Assembly (NCBI GenBank): GCA_934169745.1
Contig: CAKPOE010000001.1
Location: forward strand, 248,001-312,000
Origin: an uncultured Clostridia bacterium
GTDB taxonomy: Bacteria; Bacillota; Clostridia; TANB77; UBA1234
Length of the DNA stretch: 64,000 nucleotides
Direction of reading: 5' to 3'
The notes under the pieces are model-generated. The model was not told where the DNA came from and did not search any database. It worked only from the letters and a program-made list of their open reading frames with translations. Each line of letters begins with the position of its first letter. The stretch's first letter is position 1. The translations under genes and the position numbers were made by a program. This document shows positions 7,994-16,488 of this stretch, one piece after another.

Positions 7994-8194
7994 ATGCCTA
8001 AAATGAAAACACACAGAGCTACTGCTAAAAGAGTTAAATTTACAGGTACAGGAAAAATCAAAAGAAACAGAATGAATAAAAGACATTTATTAAATGTTAA
8101 GACAAGCAAGAGAAAAGCAAGACTAAGAAAACCAACAACAGTAGATAAGACAATGGAAGCTACTGTTAAGAGAATGTTACCATACGGAAACTAA
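7994..8194 (+). CDS. rpmI: 50S ribosomal protein L35 (bL35)
   Basis: 66 residues, very basic, beginning MPKMKTHRATAKRVKFTGTG, a standard L35 N terminus. It sits between infC and rplT as in most bacteria and is controlled with them by the upstream leader. Confidence 0.98.
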   Translation: MPKMKTHRATAKRVKFTGTGKIKRNRMNKRHLLNVKTSKRKARLRKPTTVDKTMEATVKRMLPYGN

Positions 8195-8221
8195 TTGAAA
8201 AGAAAGAAAGGAGAATAGAAA

Positions 8222-8569
8222 ATGGCAAGAGTAAAGACTGCAAAAATAACAAGAAAAAAACATAAAAAAGTTTTGAAAATGGCTAAAGGCTATTATGGAG
8301 CAAAAAGCATTAGATTTAGAATGGCTAAACAAGCTGTTATGAAATCTGGACAATATGCTTTTGTTGGAAGAAAATTAAAGAAGAGAGATTTTAGAAGATT
8401 ATGGATTGCTAGAATTAATGCTGCTGCAAGAGCTAATGGAACAAACTATAGTTCACTTGTAAACGGATTAAAGAAAGCTCAAATTAATATTAATAGAAAG
8501 ATGCTTGCAGAAATGGCTGTAAATGACCCAGTTGCATTTACAGAATTAGTAAAAGCTGCAACTAAATAA
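8222..8569 (+). CDS. rplT: 50S ribosomal protein L20 (bL20)
   Basis: 115 residues, helical and basic, with the family signatures KKVLKMAKGYYGAKS and KKRDFRRLWIARINAAAR. It is both a 23S rRNA assembly protein and the presumed repressor acting on the leader at 7294. The hairpin that ends this operon also contains the ribosome site of the next gene. Confidence 0.98.
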   Translation: MARVKTAKITRKKHKKVLKMAKGYYGAKSIRFRMAKQAVMKSGQYAFVGRKLKKRDFRRLWIARINAAARANGTNYSSLVNGLKKAQININRKMLAEMAVNDPVAFTELVKAATK

Positions 8570-8578
8570 GTTCTATAT

Positions 8579-8623
8579 TACCTCTTGTCCTCATAAGATT
8601 AAATGATGGACAGGAGGTATTTT
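8579..8623 (+). terminator. terminator/attenuator between rplT and spoIID
   Basis: 12-bp stem TACCTCTTGTCC (8579-8590) with GGACAGGAGGTA (8608-8619), one G-U pair, 17-nt loop, T5 tail. The 3' arm contains AGGAGGT, the ribosome site of spoIID. Confidence 0.8.
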
Positions 8624-8624
8624 T

Positions 8625-9563
8625 ATGCGAAAAATTGCGGGCGCTATGATTTTGTATATGTTAATTTGTTTCATGATACCAAACATTTTTGTGAGAAAAC
8701 AAGAAACGAAAATTTATAACGTAAATAAAATCCGACTATTAAAAACAGAGACAAATGAAGTTGAGGAGATAGATTTTGAGAACTATTTAAAGGGTGTCTT
8801 GATTGGAGAAGTTCCTGCAAGCTATAATATGGAAGCATTAAAGGCACAGGCTGTTGTTGCCAGAACGTATGCAATGTATAAATTGAAATATAGCAAGGGA
8901 GCACATGAAAATGCGGATATGTGCGATAATCCGTCACACTGTCAGGCATATAAGACAAAAGAATATGCGTATTCTGTTTGGAAAGATAATGAAAAAGATG
9001 AAAATTGGAACAAAATTGAAAAGGCTGTAAATGAAACAAGTGGTGAAGTTATTACATATAATAATCAGTTAATAAATGCTTTTTTTCATGCTCATAGTGG
9101 AGGTAAAACAGAAGATGCAAGATATATTTGGGGGCAAGAAATTATTCCTTACTTAAAAAGTGTGGATGGCTGTGAAAGTTATGCGTTTGAAGATACTAAA
9201 ACTTTTTCCAAAGATGAATTTAAAAAAATACTAAAAGAGAAGTATCAAGAGTTTGATGAGAACATAGAAAGTATAAATGTTCAAGATCATACAATTAGTA
9301 ATAGAGTATTTCATATTAAAATAGGAAATCTTGTGCTACTTGGAACAGATGTTAGAAACATATTTGGACTTCGTTCAAGTAAATTTGAAATTATTAATGA
9401 TGATAATAATATAATATTTAAAACTGTTGGATATGGTCATGGTGTCGGAATGAGCCAAGAAGGTGCTAATCGAATGGCCACAAATGGAAAGAATTATAGA
9501 GAAATTATACAACATTATTATACAGGAGTAGAAATTGTAAAGATATACGGAGATGATGTATAA
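8625..9563 (+). CDS. spoIID: stage II sporulation protein D, lytic transglycosylase
   Basis: Peptidoglycan hydrolase of the SpoIID-SpoIIM-SpoIIP engulfment machine, 312 residues. An N-terminal membrane anchor (AGAMILYMLICFMIPNIF) is followed by the SpoIID domain: ENYLKGVLIGEVPASYN with the catalytic-type glutamate, ALKAQAVVARTYA, HSGGKTEDA and GYGHGVGMSQEGA. It starts at ATG 8625. The ribosome site lies in the arm of the preceding hairpin, so translation may be weak on read-through messages. spoIIQ follows, as in many Clostridia. Confidence 0.95.
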   Translation: MRKIAGAMILYMLICFMIPNIFVRKQETKIYNVNKIRLLKTETNEVEEIDFENYLKGVLIGEVPASYNMEALKAQAVVARTYAMYKLKYSKGAHENADMCDNPSHCQAYKTKEYAYSVWKDNEKDENWNKIEKAVNETSGEVITYNNQLINAFFHAHSGGKTEDARYIWGQEIIPYLKSVDGCESYAFEDTKTFSKDEFKKILKEKYQEFDENIESINVQDHTISNRVFHIKIGNLVLLGTDVRNIFGLRSSKFEIINDDNNIIFKTVGYGHGVGMSQEGANRMATNGKNYREIIQHYYTGVEIVKIYGDDV

Positions 9564-9580
9564 CATCGGCAAATCTTGGT

Positions 9581-9619
9581 AACAATACCACTAACATTAA
9601 TTTGAGGGGTGGTATTGTT
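9581..9619 (+). promoter_or_regulatory. hairpin over the spoIIQ ribosome site
   Basis: Perfect 11-bp stem AACAATACCAC (9581-9591) with GTGGTATTGTT (9609-9619) and a 17-nt loop. The purine-rich ribosome site GAGGGGTGG straddles the loop and the 3' arm. It may end the spoIID message, control spoIIQ translation, or both. Confidence 0.6.
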
Positions 9620-9620
9620 T

Positions 9621-10382
9621 ATGATTAGAAGAAGACAAAGATTGAACTTTTTTCAAAAATATAAGAAATACATTTATATAGGTAGTGGAGCTATAGCGCT
9701 AGGAGTGTTTTCTTTTGCTACTACTATTTTTGTTTTAAGAGGAAGAAGTGCAAAAGTTCCTGAAGTAAATCCAAATGTTGTTAATGAATATGTGTATAAA
9801 ACAAATGAGTCTTCTATAAGATTAAATCCTGAAGCAACAAAAAGAACAGAGAATACGGATGTTAAGATTGCTGAAGCTGAAAATAAAAATGTAGAAAAAG
9901 AAAAAACAAATCAGACCAAAACGGAAAATAAAACTAAGCCTACTCCTGTCGTTGAAGTAGCAGCAAAACCAGTAAAGAAAGAATTAAATTTTATAAAGCC
10001 ACTAGAGGGAGAAATTATTCAAGAATTTGCAAAAGATAAACTTGTGTATTCTAAAACATTGGAGGAATGGACAACTCATAGCGGAATTGATATAAGAGGA
10101 GACGAGGCAGCTCCTGTAAAAGCAAGTGAATCGGGAAAAGTAAAAGACAAAAAGGTAGATCCAAGGTATGGCAATACTATAATAATAGAGCATGATGATG
10201 GATACAAAACTATTTATAGTAATTTATCAACACTAGAATTAGTGCAAGTAAATCAAGAAGTAAAGCAAGGAGAGATAATTTCTGGAGTTGGAGCAGGTTA
10301 TGGCTTTGAAAGTGAGGATGGACCACACATTCATTTTGAAATACAAAAAGGCGGAAAACCAGTAGATTTTAATAGTTTGTAA
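9621..10382 (+). CDS. spoIIQ: SpoIIQ-like M23 endopeptidase
   Basis: Membrane-anchored LytM-domain protein, about 253 residues: a basic start, one membrane segment (YIGSGAIALGVFSFATTIFVL), a charged linker, then the M23 domain. Zinc ligands are intact: HSGIDIRG (H and D) and HIHFE. In Bacillus SpoIIQ one histidine is lost, whereas clostridial SpoIIQ often keeps all ligands. It would work from the forespore side in the channel with SpoIIIAH and during engulfment. ATG 9621 is chosen over GTG 9609, which lies in the ribosome site. Confidence 0.85.
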   Translation: MIRRRQRLNFFQKYKKYIYIGSGAIALGVFSFATTIFVLRGRSAKVPEVNPNVVNEYVYKTNESSIRLNPEATKRTENTDVKIAEAENKNVEKEKTNQTKTENKTKPTPVVEVAAKPVKKELNFIKPLEGEIIQEFAKDKLVYSKTLEEWTTHSGIDIRGDEAAPVKASESGKVKDKKVDPRYGNTIIIEHDDGYKTIYSNLSTLELVQVNQEVKQGEIISGVGAGYGFESEDGPHIHFEIQKGGKPVDFNSL

Positions 10383-10393
10383 AATTTAAATAA

Positions 10394-10428
10394 GTAAGGG
10401 TCGCCAAGATTAAAGTGGCGACCCTTAC
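10394..10428. terminator. hairpin between convergent spoIIQ and asnS
   Basis: Perfect 13-bp stem GTAAGGGTCGCCA/TGGCGACCCTTAC, 9-nt loop. Neither strand has a strong T run. The core GGGTCGCC/GGCGACCC recurs at 45744. Confidence 0.65.
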
Positions 10429-10472
10429 AAGATAATATTAAAATGAATTCTTGATATTTAGCTTAAAAAATA

Positions 10473-11855
10473 TTAGAAATCACAGTTTCCAGGTGTTCTT
10501 GGGAATGGTATTACATCTCTAATGTTTTCTACACCAGTTAAGTATATTAGCAATCTTTCAAATCCCATGCCAAATCCCGAATGTACACAGCTTCCATATT
10601 TTCTTAAATTTAGATACCAGTCCAATTCTTCTGTATGCATTCCTAATTCGTGCATACGACTTAACAACTTATCATAATTTTCTTCTCTTTGGCTTCCGCC
10701 CATAAGTTCACCAGCACCCGGAACCTCTAAGTCAACAGCGGCAACTGTTTTACCATCTGGATTTTGTTTCATATAAAATGCCTTTATATCCTTTGGCCAT
10801 GTTGTGATAAATACAGGTCCACCAAAGTGTTCTGTAATATATTTTTCATGTTCTTTGGCGATATCTTCACCATATTCGGGTTTGAATTCCCAATCAACTT
10901 TTGCTTCTTTAAGAATTGTTATAACGTCTTCATGAGATATGCGAGTGAACTTGCTGTCAAGAAGTTTTTGAAGTTTTTCTATCAATCCAGGGGCAACGAA
11001 CTTATTTAAAAATTCCATTTCTTCTGGGCATTTTTCCAAGACATCTTTTACAATATATTTAAGCATATCTTCTTCGATATCCATTAATTCATCTAAATCG
11101 CAAAAGGCAATTTCAGGCTCAATCATCCAAAATTCAGATGCATGAGTTTTTGTGTTTGAGTTTTCGGCTCTAAATGAAGGACCAAAAGTGTAGACTTTTC
11201 CATATGCTAATGCGTATGCTTCAGCTTCTAGTTGTCCAGTTACTGTAAGACCAACATGTTTCCCAAAGAAGTCTCTGTCATAGTCCACTTTTCCGCTTTG
11301 TGCCACTTTATCTAAGTCAAGAGTGGTAACTTGGAACATTTCACCGGCACCCTCACCATCATTAGCGGTAATTAGTGGTGCATGGAAATATATGTATCCT
11401 TTTGATTGAAAATAGTTGTGTATAGCTATTGCTGCAACACTTCTAATTCTAAAAACAGCATTAAATAAATTTGTTCTAGGCCTTAAATAAGCTTGTTCTC
11501 TTAGAAACTCTACAGTATGTCCTTTCTTTTGTAGAGGATAATCATTTGGTGATAAACATTCAATTGTTATATTTGTAGCTTTTATTTCAAAAGGTTGTTT
11601 TGCTTCTGGTGTGGCTAAAACTGTACCAGTAACCTTAACTGAAGAGCTTATTGACAATTTTGTTATATCTTCAAAGTTTGATAATGTATTATCAAACACG
11701 ATTTGAGCATTCTTGAAAAAGCTTCCGTCATTTAATTCGATAAACCCGAAAGTTTTAGAGTCTCTCATTGTTCTAACCCAACCTGCAAGGTTAACTTCTT
11801 TTTTGTCATAATCATTAATGTTTTTAAATAATTCACGAATAGTAGTTTTTTGCAT
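10473..11855 (-). CDS. asnS: asparaginyl-tRNA synthetase
   Basis: Class IIb synthetase of 460 residues that charges tRNA-Asn directly. The N-terminal OB-fold anticodon domain (VNLAGWVRTMRDSKTFGFIELNDG) precedes the catalytic core (LRPRTNLFNAVFRIRS, FTFGPSFRAENSNT-like motif 2, and motif 3 GFGMGFERLLIYLTG). The frame extends to 11897, but GGGAGGTG at 11862-11869 sets the start at 11855. It is divergent from gatCAB, with both promoters in the 90-bp gap. Confidence 0.96.
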   Translation of the reverse strand: MQKTTIRELFKNINDYDKKEVNLAGWVRTMRDSKTFGFIELNDGSFFKNAQIVFDNTLSNFEDITKLSISSSVKVTGTVLATPEAKQPFEIKATNITIECLSPNDYPLQKKGHTVEFLREQAYLRPRTNLFNAVFRIRSVAAIAIHNYFQSKGYIYFHAPLITANDGEGAGEMFQVTTLDLDKVAQSGKVDYDRDFFGKHVGLTVTGQLEAEAYALAYGKVYTFGPSFRAENSNTKTHASEFWMIEPEIAFCDLDELMDIEEDMLKYIVKDVLEKCPEEMEFLNKFVAPGLIEKLQKLLDSKFTRISHEDVITILKEAKVDWEFKPEYGEDIAKEHEKYITEHFGGPVFITTWPKDIKAFYMKQNPDGKTVAAVDLEVPGAGELMGGSQREENYDKLLSRMHELGMHTEELDWYLNLRKYGSCVHSGFGMGFERLLIYLTGVENIRDVIPFPRTPGNCDF

Positions 11856-11885
11856 AATATGCACCTCCCAAACAAATATGCAAGT

Positions 11886-11914
11886 ATTATACTGCAATAT
11901 TAGCTAGAATTCAA
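11886..11914 (-). promoter_or_regulatory. sigma-A promoter of asnS
   Basis: On the minus strand, TTGAAT, 17-bp spacer, TATAAT; the start is expected near 11879, giving a short leader. Confidence 0.8.
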
Positions 11915-11922
11915 TAGTTTAC

Positions 11923-11951
11923 TTGATTTTAACCTAAATTTGGTGTATAAT
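11923..11951 (+). promoter_or_regulatory. sigma-A promoter of gatCAB
   Basis: TTGATT (11923-11928), 17-bp spacer, TATAAT (11946-11951). Confidence 0.8.
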
Positions 11952-11981
11952 CGATACAGTTTTTGAGGGGAGGAATAACCA

Positions 11982-12269
11982 ATGAATATAACAACTGACG
12001 ATATTAAACATATTGCTACATTAAGTATGTTAAATATTTCGGATTCTGAGATAGAAGAATATACAAAAAATATGCAAGAAATTGTTGAATTTGCAACACA
12101 AATAAATGAGGTAAATACAGATGAGACAAGTGCTCAAGAGTTTATTTCTAGTAAAGTTAATGTCTTTAGAAAAGATGAAGTAAAAGAATCTTTTGATAGG
12201 GATCTATTACTTAAAAATGCGCCAAGTAGTAATGGTGAAGCATATTCTTTGCCTAGTATGATGGAATAG
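11982..12269 (+). CDS. gatC: Asp/Glu-tRNA amidotransferase subunit C
   Basis: 95-residue subunit that holds GatA and GatB together. The pattern DDIKHIATLSMLNISDSEIEE followed by acidic helices is typical of GatC. It is the first gene of gatC-gatA-gatB, with a GAGGGGAGG ribosome site. The enzyme converts Glu-tRNA(Gln), and sometimes Asp-tRNA(Asn), to the amide form. Since asnS is adjacent, Gln-tRNA formation is the likelier job here. Confidence 0.95.
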   Translation: MNITTDDIKHIATLSMLNISDSEIEEYTKNMQEIVEFATQINEVNTDETSAQEFISSKVNVFRKDEVKESFDRDLLLKNAPSSNGEAYSLPSMME

Positions 12270-12281
12270 GAGGCTTTTGGA

Positions 12282-13733
12282 ATGGATAATATTTGTGAAA
12301 TGACAGCTCATGAAATAAGAGAAAAATATGAAAATAAAGAATTAAAAGTTATAGATGTTGTAAAAGCTTTTTTGGAAGAAATAAGAAAAGATGATGAAAA
12401 AATAGGTGCATATATTACACTTTGCGAAGAAGAAGCTTTAAAAGAAGCTGAGAATGTACAAGCTATGTATGATAATGGGGAAAAGATGGGGCCTTTAGCA
12501 GGAATACCAATAGCGGTAAAGGACAATATTTGTACTAATGGCGTAAAGACGACGTGTGCTTCTAAAATGTTAGAAAATTTTGTTTCACCTTATGATGCAA
12601 CTGTTATAACAAAATTAAAAAGAGAGCATGCAATAATACTTGGAAAATTGAATATGGATGAATTCGCAATGGGTGGCTCTACAGAGAATTCGGCATTTTT
12701 CAAGACTAAAAACCCATGCAATTTAAACAAAGTACCAGGTGGTTCTTCTGGTGGTAGTGCAGCTAGTGTTAAAGCTGGTTTAGCACCAATATCACTAGGC
12801 AGTGACACTGGTGGTTCTATAAGACAGCCAGCTTCATACTGCGGAGTTGTTGGCTTAAAACCTACATATGGTTTAGTTTCAAGGTATGGTTTGGTTGCAT
12901 TTGCATCATCACTTGATCAAATCGGGCCGATGAGTAAAGATGTTAGAGATAATGCTGTTTTGTTGAGTGTAATTTCTGGGCACGATGAAATGGATTCAAC
13001 ATCTAGTGATGTTGAAGCAAAGGACTATACTACAGCCTTAATAAATGATGTAAAGGGCTTGAAAGTTGGCGTGCCAAAAGAATATTTTGCAGAAGGAATA
13101 AATAAAGAAGTAAAACAAAGCGTGCAAGAAGCGATAGAAAAGTATAAAGAACTTGGAGCTATTGTTGAAGAAATTTCTTTACCAATTACTAAGTATGCGC
13201 TTCCAACGTACTATATACTTGCATGTGCTGAAGCAAGTTCAAATTTGGGAAGATTTGACGGAATAAGATATGGCTATCGCACGAAAAACTATAGCAATTT
13301 AAAAGATATATATCGTAATAGTCGTACAGAAGGTTTTGGAAAAGAAGTAAAAAGAAGAATAATGTTGGGTACTTATGTGCTTTCTGCTGGCTATTATGAT
13401 GCATATTACAAAAAAGCTTTAAAAGTTAGGAGCCTAATTAAAAAGAGCTTTGATGAAGCGTTTGAAAAATATGATGTTATAATTACTCCGACTGCTCCAA
13501 CAGTTGCATTTGATATTGGTTCAAAAATAAGTGATCCTCTAGAAATGTACTTAATGGACTTATACACTGTGCCGATAAACATTGCTGGTGTACCTGCAAT
13601 TTCAATTCCATGTGGAAAAGATAGTGAAGGAATGCCTATTGGAATGCAGATAATTGCAAAACATTTCAACGAAGAAATGTTATATAGATTTGCATACACA
13701 TATGAACAAAATTCAAAGCAGGATACAAAATAG
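12282..13733 (+). CDS. gatA: Asp/Glu-tRNA amidotransferase subunit A
   Basis: Amidase-signature enzyme of 483 residues that releases ammonia from glutamine. The Ser-cisSer-Lys machinery is visible: IPIAVKDNI with the catalytic lysine, and the glycine-serine stretch VPGGSSGGSAASV followed by GSDTGGSIRQPASYCG. It lies 12 bases behind gatC. Full length and intact. Confidence 0.97.
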   Translation: MDNICEMTAHEIREKYENKELKVIDVVKAFLEEIRKDDEKIGAYITLCEEEALKEAENVQAMYDNGEKMGPLAGIPIAVKDNICTNGVKTTCASKMLENFVSPYDATVITKLKREHAIILGKLNMDEFAMGGSTENSAFFKTKNPCNLNKVPGGSSGGSAASVKAGLAPISLGSDTGGSIRQPASYCGVVGLKPTYGLVSRYGLVAFASSLDQIGPMSKDVRDNAVLLSVISGHDEMDSTSSDVEAKDYTTALINDVKGLKVGVPKEYFAEGINKEVKQSVQEAIEKYKELGAIVEEISLPITKYALPTYYILACAEASSNLGRFDGIRYGYRTKNYSNLKDIYRNSRTEGFGKEVKRRIMLGTYVLSAGYYDAYYKKALKVRSLIKKSFDEAFEKYDVIITPTAPTVAFDIGSKISDPLEMYLMDLYTVPINIAGVPAISIPCGKDSEGMPIGMQIIAKHFNEEMLYRFAYTYEQNSKQDTK

Positions 13734-13748
13734 AAAGGGGTCTTATAC

Positions 13749-15179
13749 ATGGAATATGAGGTTGTCATAGGAATAGAGGTTCATGCGGAACTTTCTACTA
13801 AAACCAAAATATATTGTGGCTGTTCAACAGAATTTGGCGGAAGCCCAAACACACATTGTTGTCCAGTATGCACAGGTATGCCTGGCGCAATACCTGTACT
13901 TAATGAAAAGGTTGTCGAGTATGCTGTAAAAGCAGGATTGGCAATGAATTGTGACATAGCACATTATAGCAAACAAGATAGAAAAAATTATTTTTATCCT
14001 GATACACCAAGAGCATACCAAATATCACAATATGATTTGCCTTTATGTGAGCATGGAAATGTTGATATTAAATTAGAAAACTATAACAAAAATATAGGAA
14101 TTACAAGAATACATATTGAAGATGATGCAGGAAAATTGGTTCATGACCCATACACTGGCGGAACTTTGGTTGATTTAAATAGAGCTGGAGTTCCACTAAT
14201 AGAAATTGTTTCTGAACCAGATATTCGTTCGAGTGCAGAGGCTGTAGCGTATGTTGAAAAGTTGAAAGGAATTCTTGAGTATATAGGAGTATCTGACTGC
14301 AAATTGCAAGAAGGTTCTTTAAGAGCAGATGTTAACTTATCATTAAGACCAGTAGGGCAAGAAAAGTTTGGAACAAGGACGGAAACAAAGAACTTGAATT
14401 CATTTAGAGCAATATCAAGAGCAATTGAATTTGAAATTGAAAGACAAAAAGAGGTGCTAGAAGCTGGCGAAAAAGTTATTCAAGAGACAAGAAGATGGGA
14501 CGATGAAAAAGGTGAAGGCTTTGCAATGCGTTCAAAAGAAGAAGCACAAGATTATAGATATTTCCCTGAACCAGACCTAATGCCAATTAGTTTATCAGAT
14601 GAATATATTGAAAATATAAGAAATACGTTGCCAGAGCTTCCAGAAAGCAGGAGAGCAAGGTATATAAACGAGTTAGGACTACCAGAATATGATGCTGGAA
14701 TTATAACTTCATCTAAAGCACTTTCTGACTTTTTTGAAAAGGCTGGTAAAGAATGTGGTAACTATAAGGCTGTAAGTAACTGGATTATGAGCGATATAAT
14801 AAGGGCTTCAAGAGAATATGAATTTGAGTATGATAGTATGCCTTTTACACCTGAAATGTTTGCTAATCTTATTAAATTAATTGATAAAGGAACAATTAGC
14901 GGTTCTATAGCTAAAAAGGTTTTTGAAGAAATGATACAATCAAGAAAGGAACCACAAGAAATTGTAGAAGAAAAGGGATTAATGCAAGTTTCAGATGAGT
15001 CGGCGATAAAGGAAGTTGTTGATAAAATAATTTCTGCAAATCCGCAATCGATTGCTGACTACAAAGCAGGTAAAGATAGAGCTTTAGGATTTTTAGTTGG
15101 TCAATGTATGAAAGAAATGAAAGGAAAAGGAAATCCACAAATATTAAACAAATTAATTTTAGAAGAGTTGAATAAGTAA
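13749..15179 (+). CDS. gatB: Asp/Glu-tRNA amidotransferase subunit B
   Basis: tRNA-binding and kinase subunit of 476 residues. It begins with YEVVIGIEVHAELSTKTKIYC and contains NTHCCPVCTGMPGAIPVLN and the ATP-site pattern YFYPDTPRAYQISQYDLPL. The C-terminal YqeY-like tail domain is present (YKAGKDRALGFLVGQCMKEM). Last gene of the operon; an intrinsic terminator follows at 15187. Confidence 0.97.
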   Translation: MEYEVVIGIEVHAELSTKTKIYCGCSTEFGGSPNTHCCPVCTGMPGAIPVLNEKVVEYAVKAGLAMNCDIAHYSKQDRKNYFYPDTPRAYQISQYDLPLCEHGNVDIKLENYNKNIGITRIHIEDDAGKLVHDPYTGGTLVDLNRAGVPLIEIVSEPDIRSSAEAVAYVEKLKGILEYIGVSDCKLQEGSLRADVNLSLRPVGQEKFGTRTETKNLNSFRAISRAIEFEIERQKEVLEAGEKVIQETRRWDDEKGEGFAMRSKEEAQDYRYFPEPDLMPISLSDEYIENIRNTLPELPESRRARYINELGLPEYDAGIITSSKALSDFFEKAGKECGNYKAVSNWIMSDIIRASREYEFEYDSMPFTPEMFANLIKLIDKGTISGSIAKKVFEEMIQSRKEPQEIVEEKGLMQVSDESAIKEVVDKIISANPQSIADYKAGKDRALGFLVGQCMKEMKGKGNPQILNKLILEELNK

Positions 15180-15186
15180 TATATGT

Positions 15187-15222
15187 ATATCCGTAAGAAA
15201 TGAGGTTCTTGCGGATATTTTA
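15187..15222 (+). terminator. terminator after gatB
   Basis: 13-bp stem ATATCCGTAAGAA/TTCTTGCGGATAT with one G-U pair, followed by a T-rich stretch. Confidence 0.85.
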
Positions 15223-15308
15223 ATGAGAATATGAGTAGGAAAAAGATTGAAAAATATGGAATAATATGATAAAATATATGTATAGTATAGTTGATAGGAG
15301 TGATATGT

Positions 15309-15755
15309 ATGGATAGTATGATTGACTCTCTTAGAAAGGCTCTAGAAATGGGCCTAGAAAAAACGGGCTATACAGCTCAAGAAAAAAGACGTATACTTGA
15401 TAGATGGATAGAGGAGCTTAAGGATGCAAAGAACCTTGATGAGTTAGCAGATATATATAGTAAATGTGCCAAAGGAATTGAAAAAAATGTGAATGATGAT
15501 ATGGAACTTGATGATGTAAGAGCAGTAGCTAAAGAATTAAATAATCTAAATGAAGAAATGAATGAACTCGATCAGAACGCAGCGAATAGGTTGAATGCAA
15601 TAAAAACAGATGATCAGAGCGAGTTAAAAGAAGGATATATAGATGATAAGAGTCCATTTAGTTTAGACGATTCTACCACATCAAAAGAGGAAGGCAAAGA
15701 AGTTAAAAAGAAGCACACAAAAGTAGAAAGATCACCTTTTGAAATGGATAGATAA
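15309..15755 (+). CDS. hypothetical acidic protein
   Basis: About 148 residues, soluble and strongly charged, with predicted helices in the first two thirds (EKRRILDRWIEELKDAKNLDEL, MELDDVRAVAKELNNLNEEM) and a low-complexity Ser/Asp/Lys tail. I do not recognise a family. The open frame begins at TTG 15291; ATG 15309 is chosen because AGGAGTG lies at 15297. A possible promoter TTGAAA-17-TAAAAT lies at 15247-15275. The gene has its own terminator at 15776, so it is a single-gene unit. Confidence 0.75.
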   Translation: MDSMIDSLRKALEMGLEKTGYTAQEKRRILDRWIEELKDAKNLDELADIYSKCAKGIEKNVNDDMELDDVRAVAKELNNLNEEMNELDQNAANRLNAIKTDDQSELKEGYIDDKSPFSLDDSTTSKEEGKEVKKKHTKVERSPFEMDR

Positions 15756-15763
15756 TTTTTCTA

Positions 15764-15791
15764 TTGCAAAATAATAAAAATACGGTATAAT
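15764..15791 (+). promoter_or_regulatory. promoter of tRNA-Thr overlapping the upstream terminator
   Basis: TTGCAA (15764-15769), 16-bp spacer, TATAAT (15786-15791). The -10 box lies within the hairpin at 15776-15811. Confidence 0.65.
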
Positions 15792-15812
15792 GTATATTGT
15801 ACCGTATTTTTT
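15776..15812 (+). terminator. terminator of the hypothetical gene at 15309
   Basis: Perfect 12-bp stem AAAAATACGGTA/TACCGTATTTTT with a T tail. Confidence 0.85.
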
Positions 15813-15825
15813 AGGTATAAATTGT

Positions 15826-15901
<76 letters not shown>

Positions 15902-15907
15902 ATAACG

Positions 15908-15971
15908 AATCTGTTCGAACTTTTATAAAACAGATTGATACAAAAATCATTCAGAAATGGATGATTTTTTT
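15908..15971 (+). terminator. two hairpins ending the tRNA transcript
   Basis: First a perfect 8-bp stem AATCTGTT/AACAGATT (15908-15936), then AAAAATCAT/ATGATTTTT (15942-15969) with a T run, which is the intrinsic terminator. Confidence 0.75.
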
Positions 15972-16037
15972 GTTGCCAAAAATATCATCCAAAATAAAAA
16001 TGGCTTTTTAGCCAAGTAGGGAAGGATGGCGTTTGTA

Positions 16038-16142
16038 ATGAAGGTAATTAAGCAAGAAATTGTATTTGATGTATCAAGAAAAATTAAAACTACTGAAGAA
16101 TTGCAGAAAACGAATAAGAGTAGAAATGATAAAATTAGATAG
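16038..16142 (+). CDS. possible 34-residue small protein
   Basis: ATG at 16038 opens a 34-codon frame of basic character (MKVIKQEIVFDVSRKIKTTE at its start). Its stop abuts the AGGAGG site of the next gene, so the two could be translated as a pair. The upstream site GAAGGATGG is weak. I do not recognise it; it could also be the leftover start of a longer gene lost from this island. Confidence 0.4.
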   Translation: MKVIKQEIVFDVSRKIKTTEELQKTNKSRNDKIR

Positions 16143-16156
16143 GAGGTCAAAATATT

Positions 16157-16450
16157 GTGATAAATGAACAAACAAATAAAATGATTGATGTTATAAGAAC
16201 TATGAGTGAAAAAGACAAGCTAAGACTAGCAATATGCTTAGCTGATAGCAGTATGTCAAGCATTAGCTATGACAAAAAAGAAATGCTAAAGATTGCAGAT
16301 ACTAGATTGCGAGAAATTGATGAAGAATATAGGACAACGATTGTAAATATGGCGAAGTATGGTACAATTCTTCTCACAATTGCTATGATAATAGAATTGC
16401 CATTAGAAGAACAAAATCAAATTGAAATGTATTTATGCAATAAAATGTAA
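16157..16450 (+). CDS. hypothetical protein in the accessory island
   Basis: 97 residues starting at GTG 16157, ten bases behind a perfect AGGAGG. Mostly helical; a hydrophobic helix near residues 67-85 (GTILLTIAMIIELPLEEQ) could be amphipathic or membrane-near. No family recognised. Likely co-transcribed with the small frame before it. The base composition is AT-rich like the host's, unlike the next gene on the minus strand. Confidence 0.65.
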   Translation: MINEQTNKMIDVIRTMSEKDKLRLAICLADSSMSSISYDKKEMLKIADTRLREIDEEYRTTIVNMAKYGTILLTIAMIIELPLEEQNQIEMYLCNKM

Positions 16451-16482
16451 AAGAAAAACTCTCCACCTGTGCAGGCGGAGAG
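16451..16482 (-). terminator. terminator of the minus-strand gene at 16489
   Basis: Stem CTCTCC-CCTG/CAGG-GGAGAG (16459-16482) with one internal mismatch; on the minus strand it is followed by five T. It may also serve the plus-strand gene ending at 16450. Confidence 0.8.
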
Positions 16483-16488
16483 AAAAAC

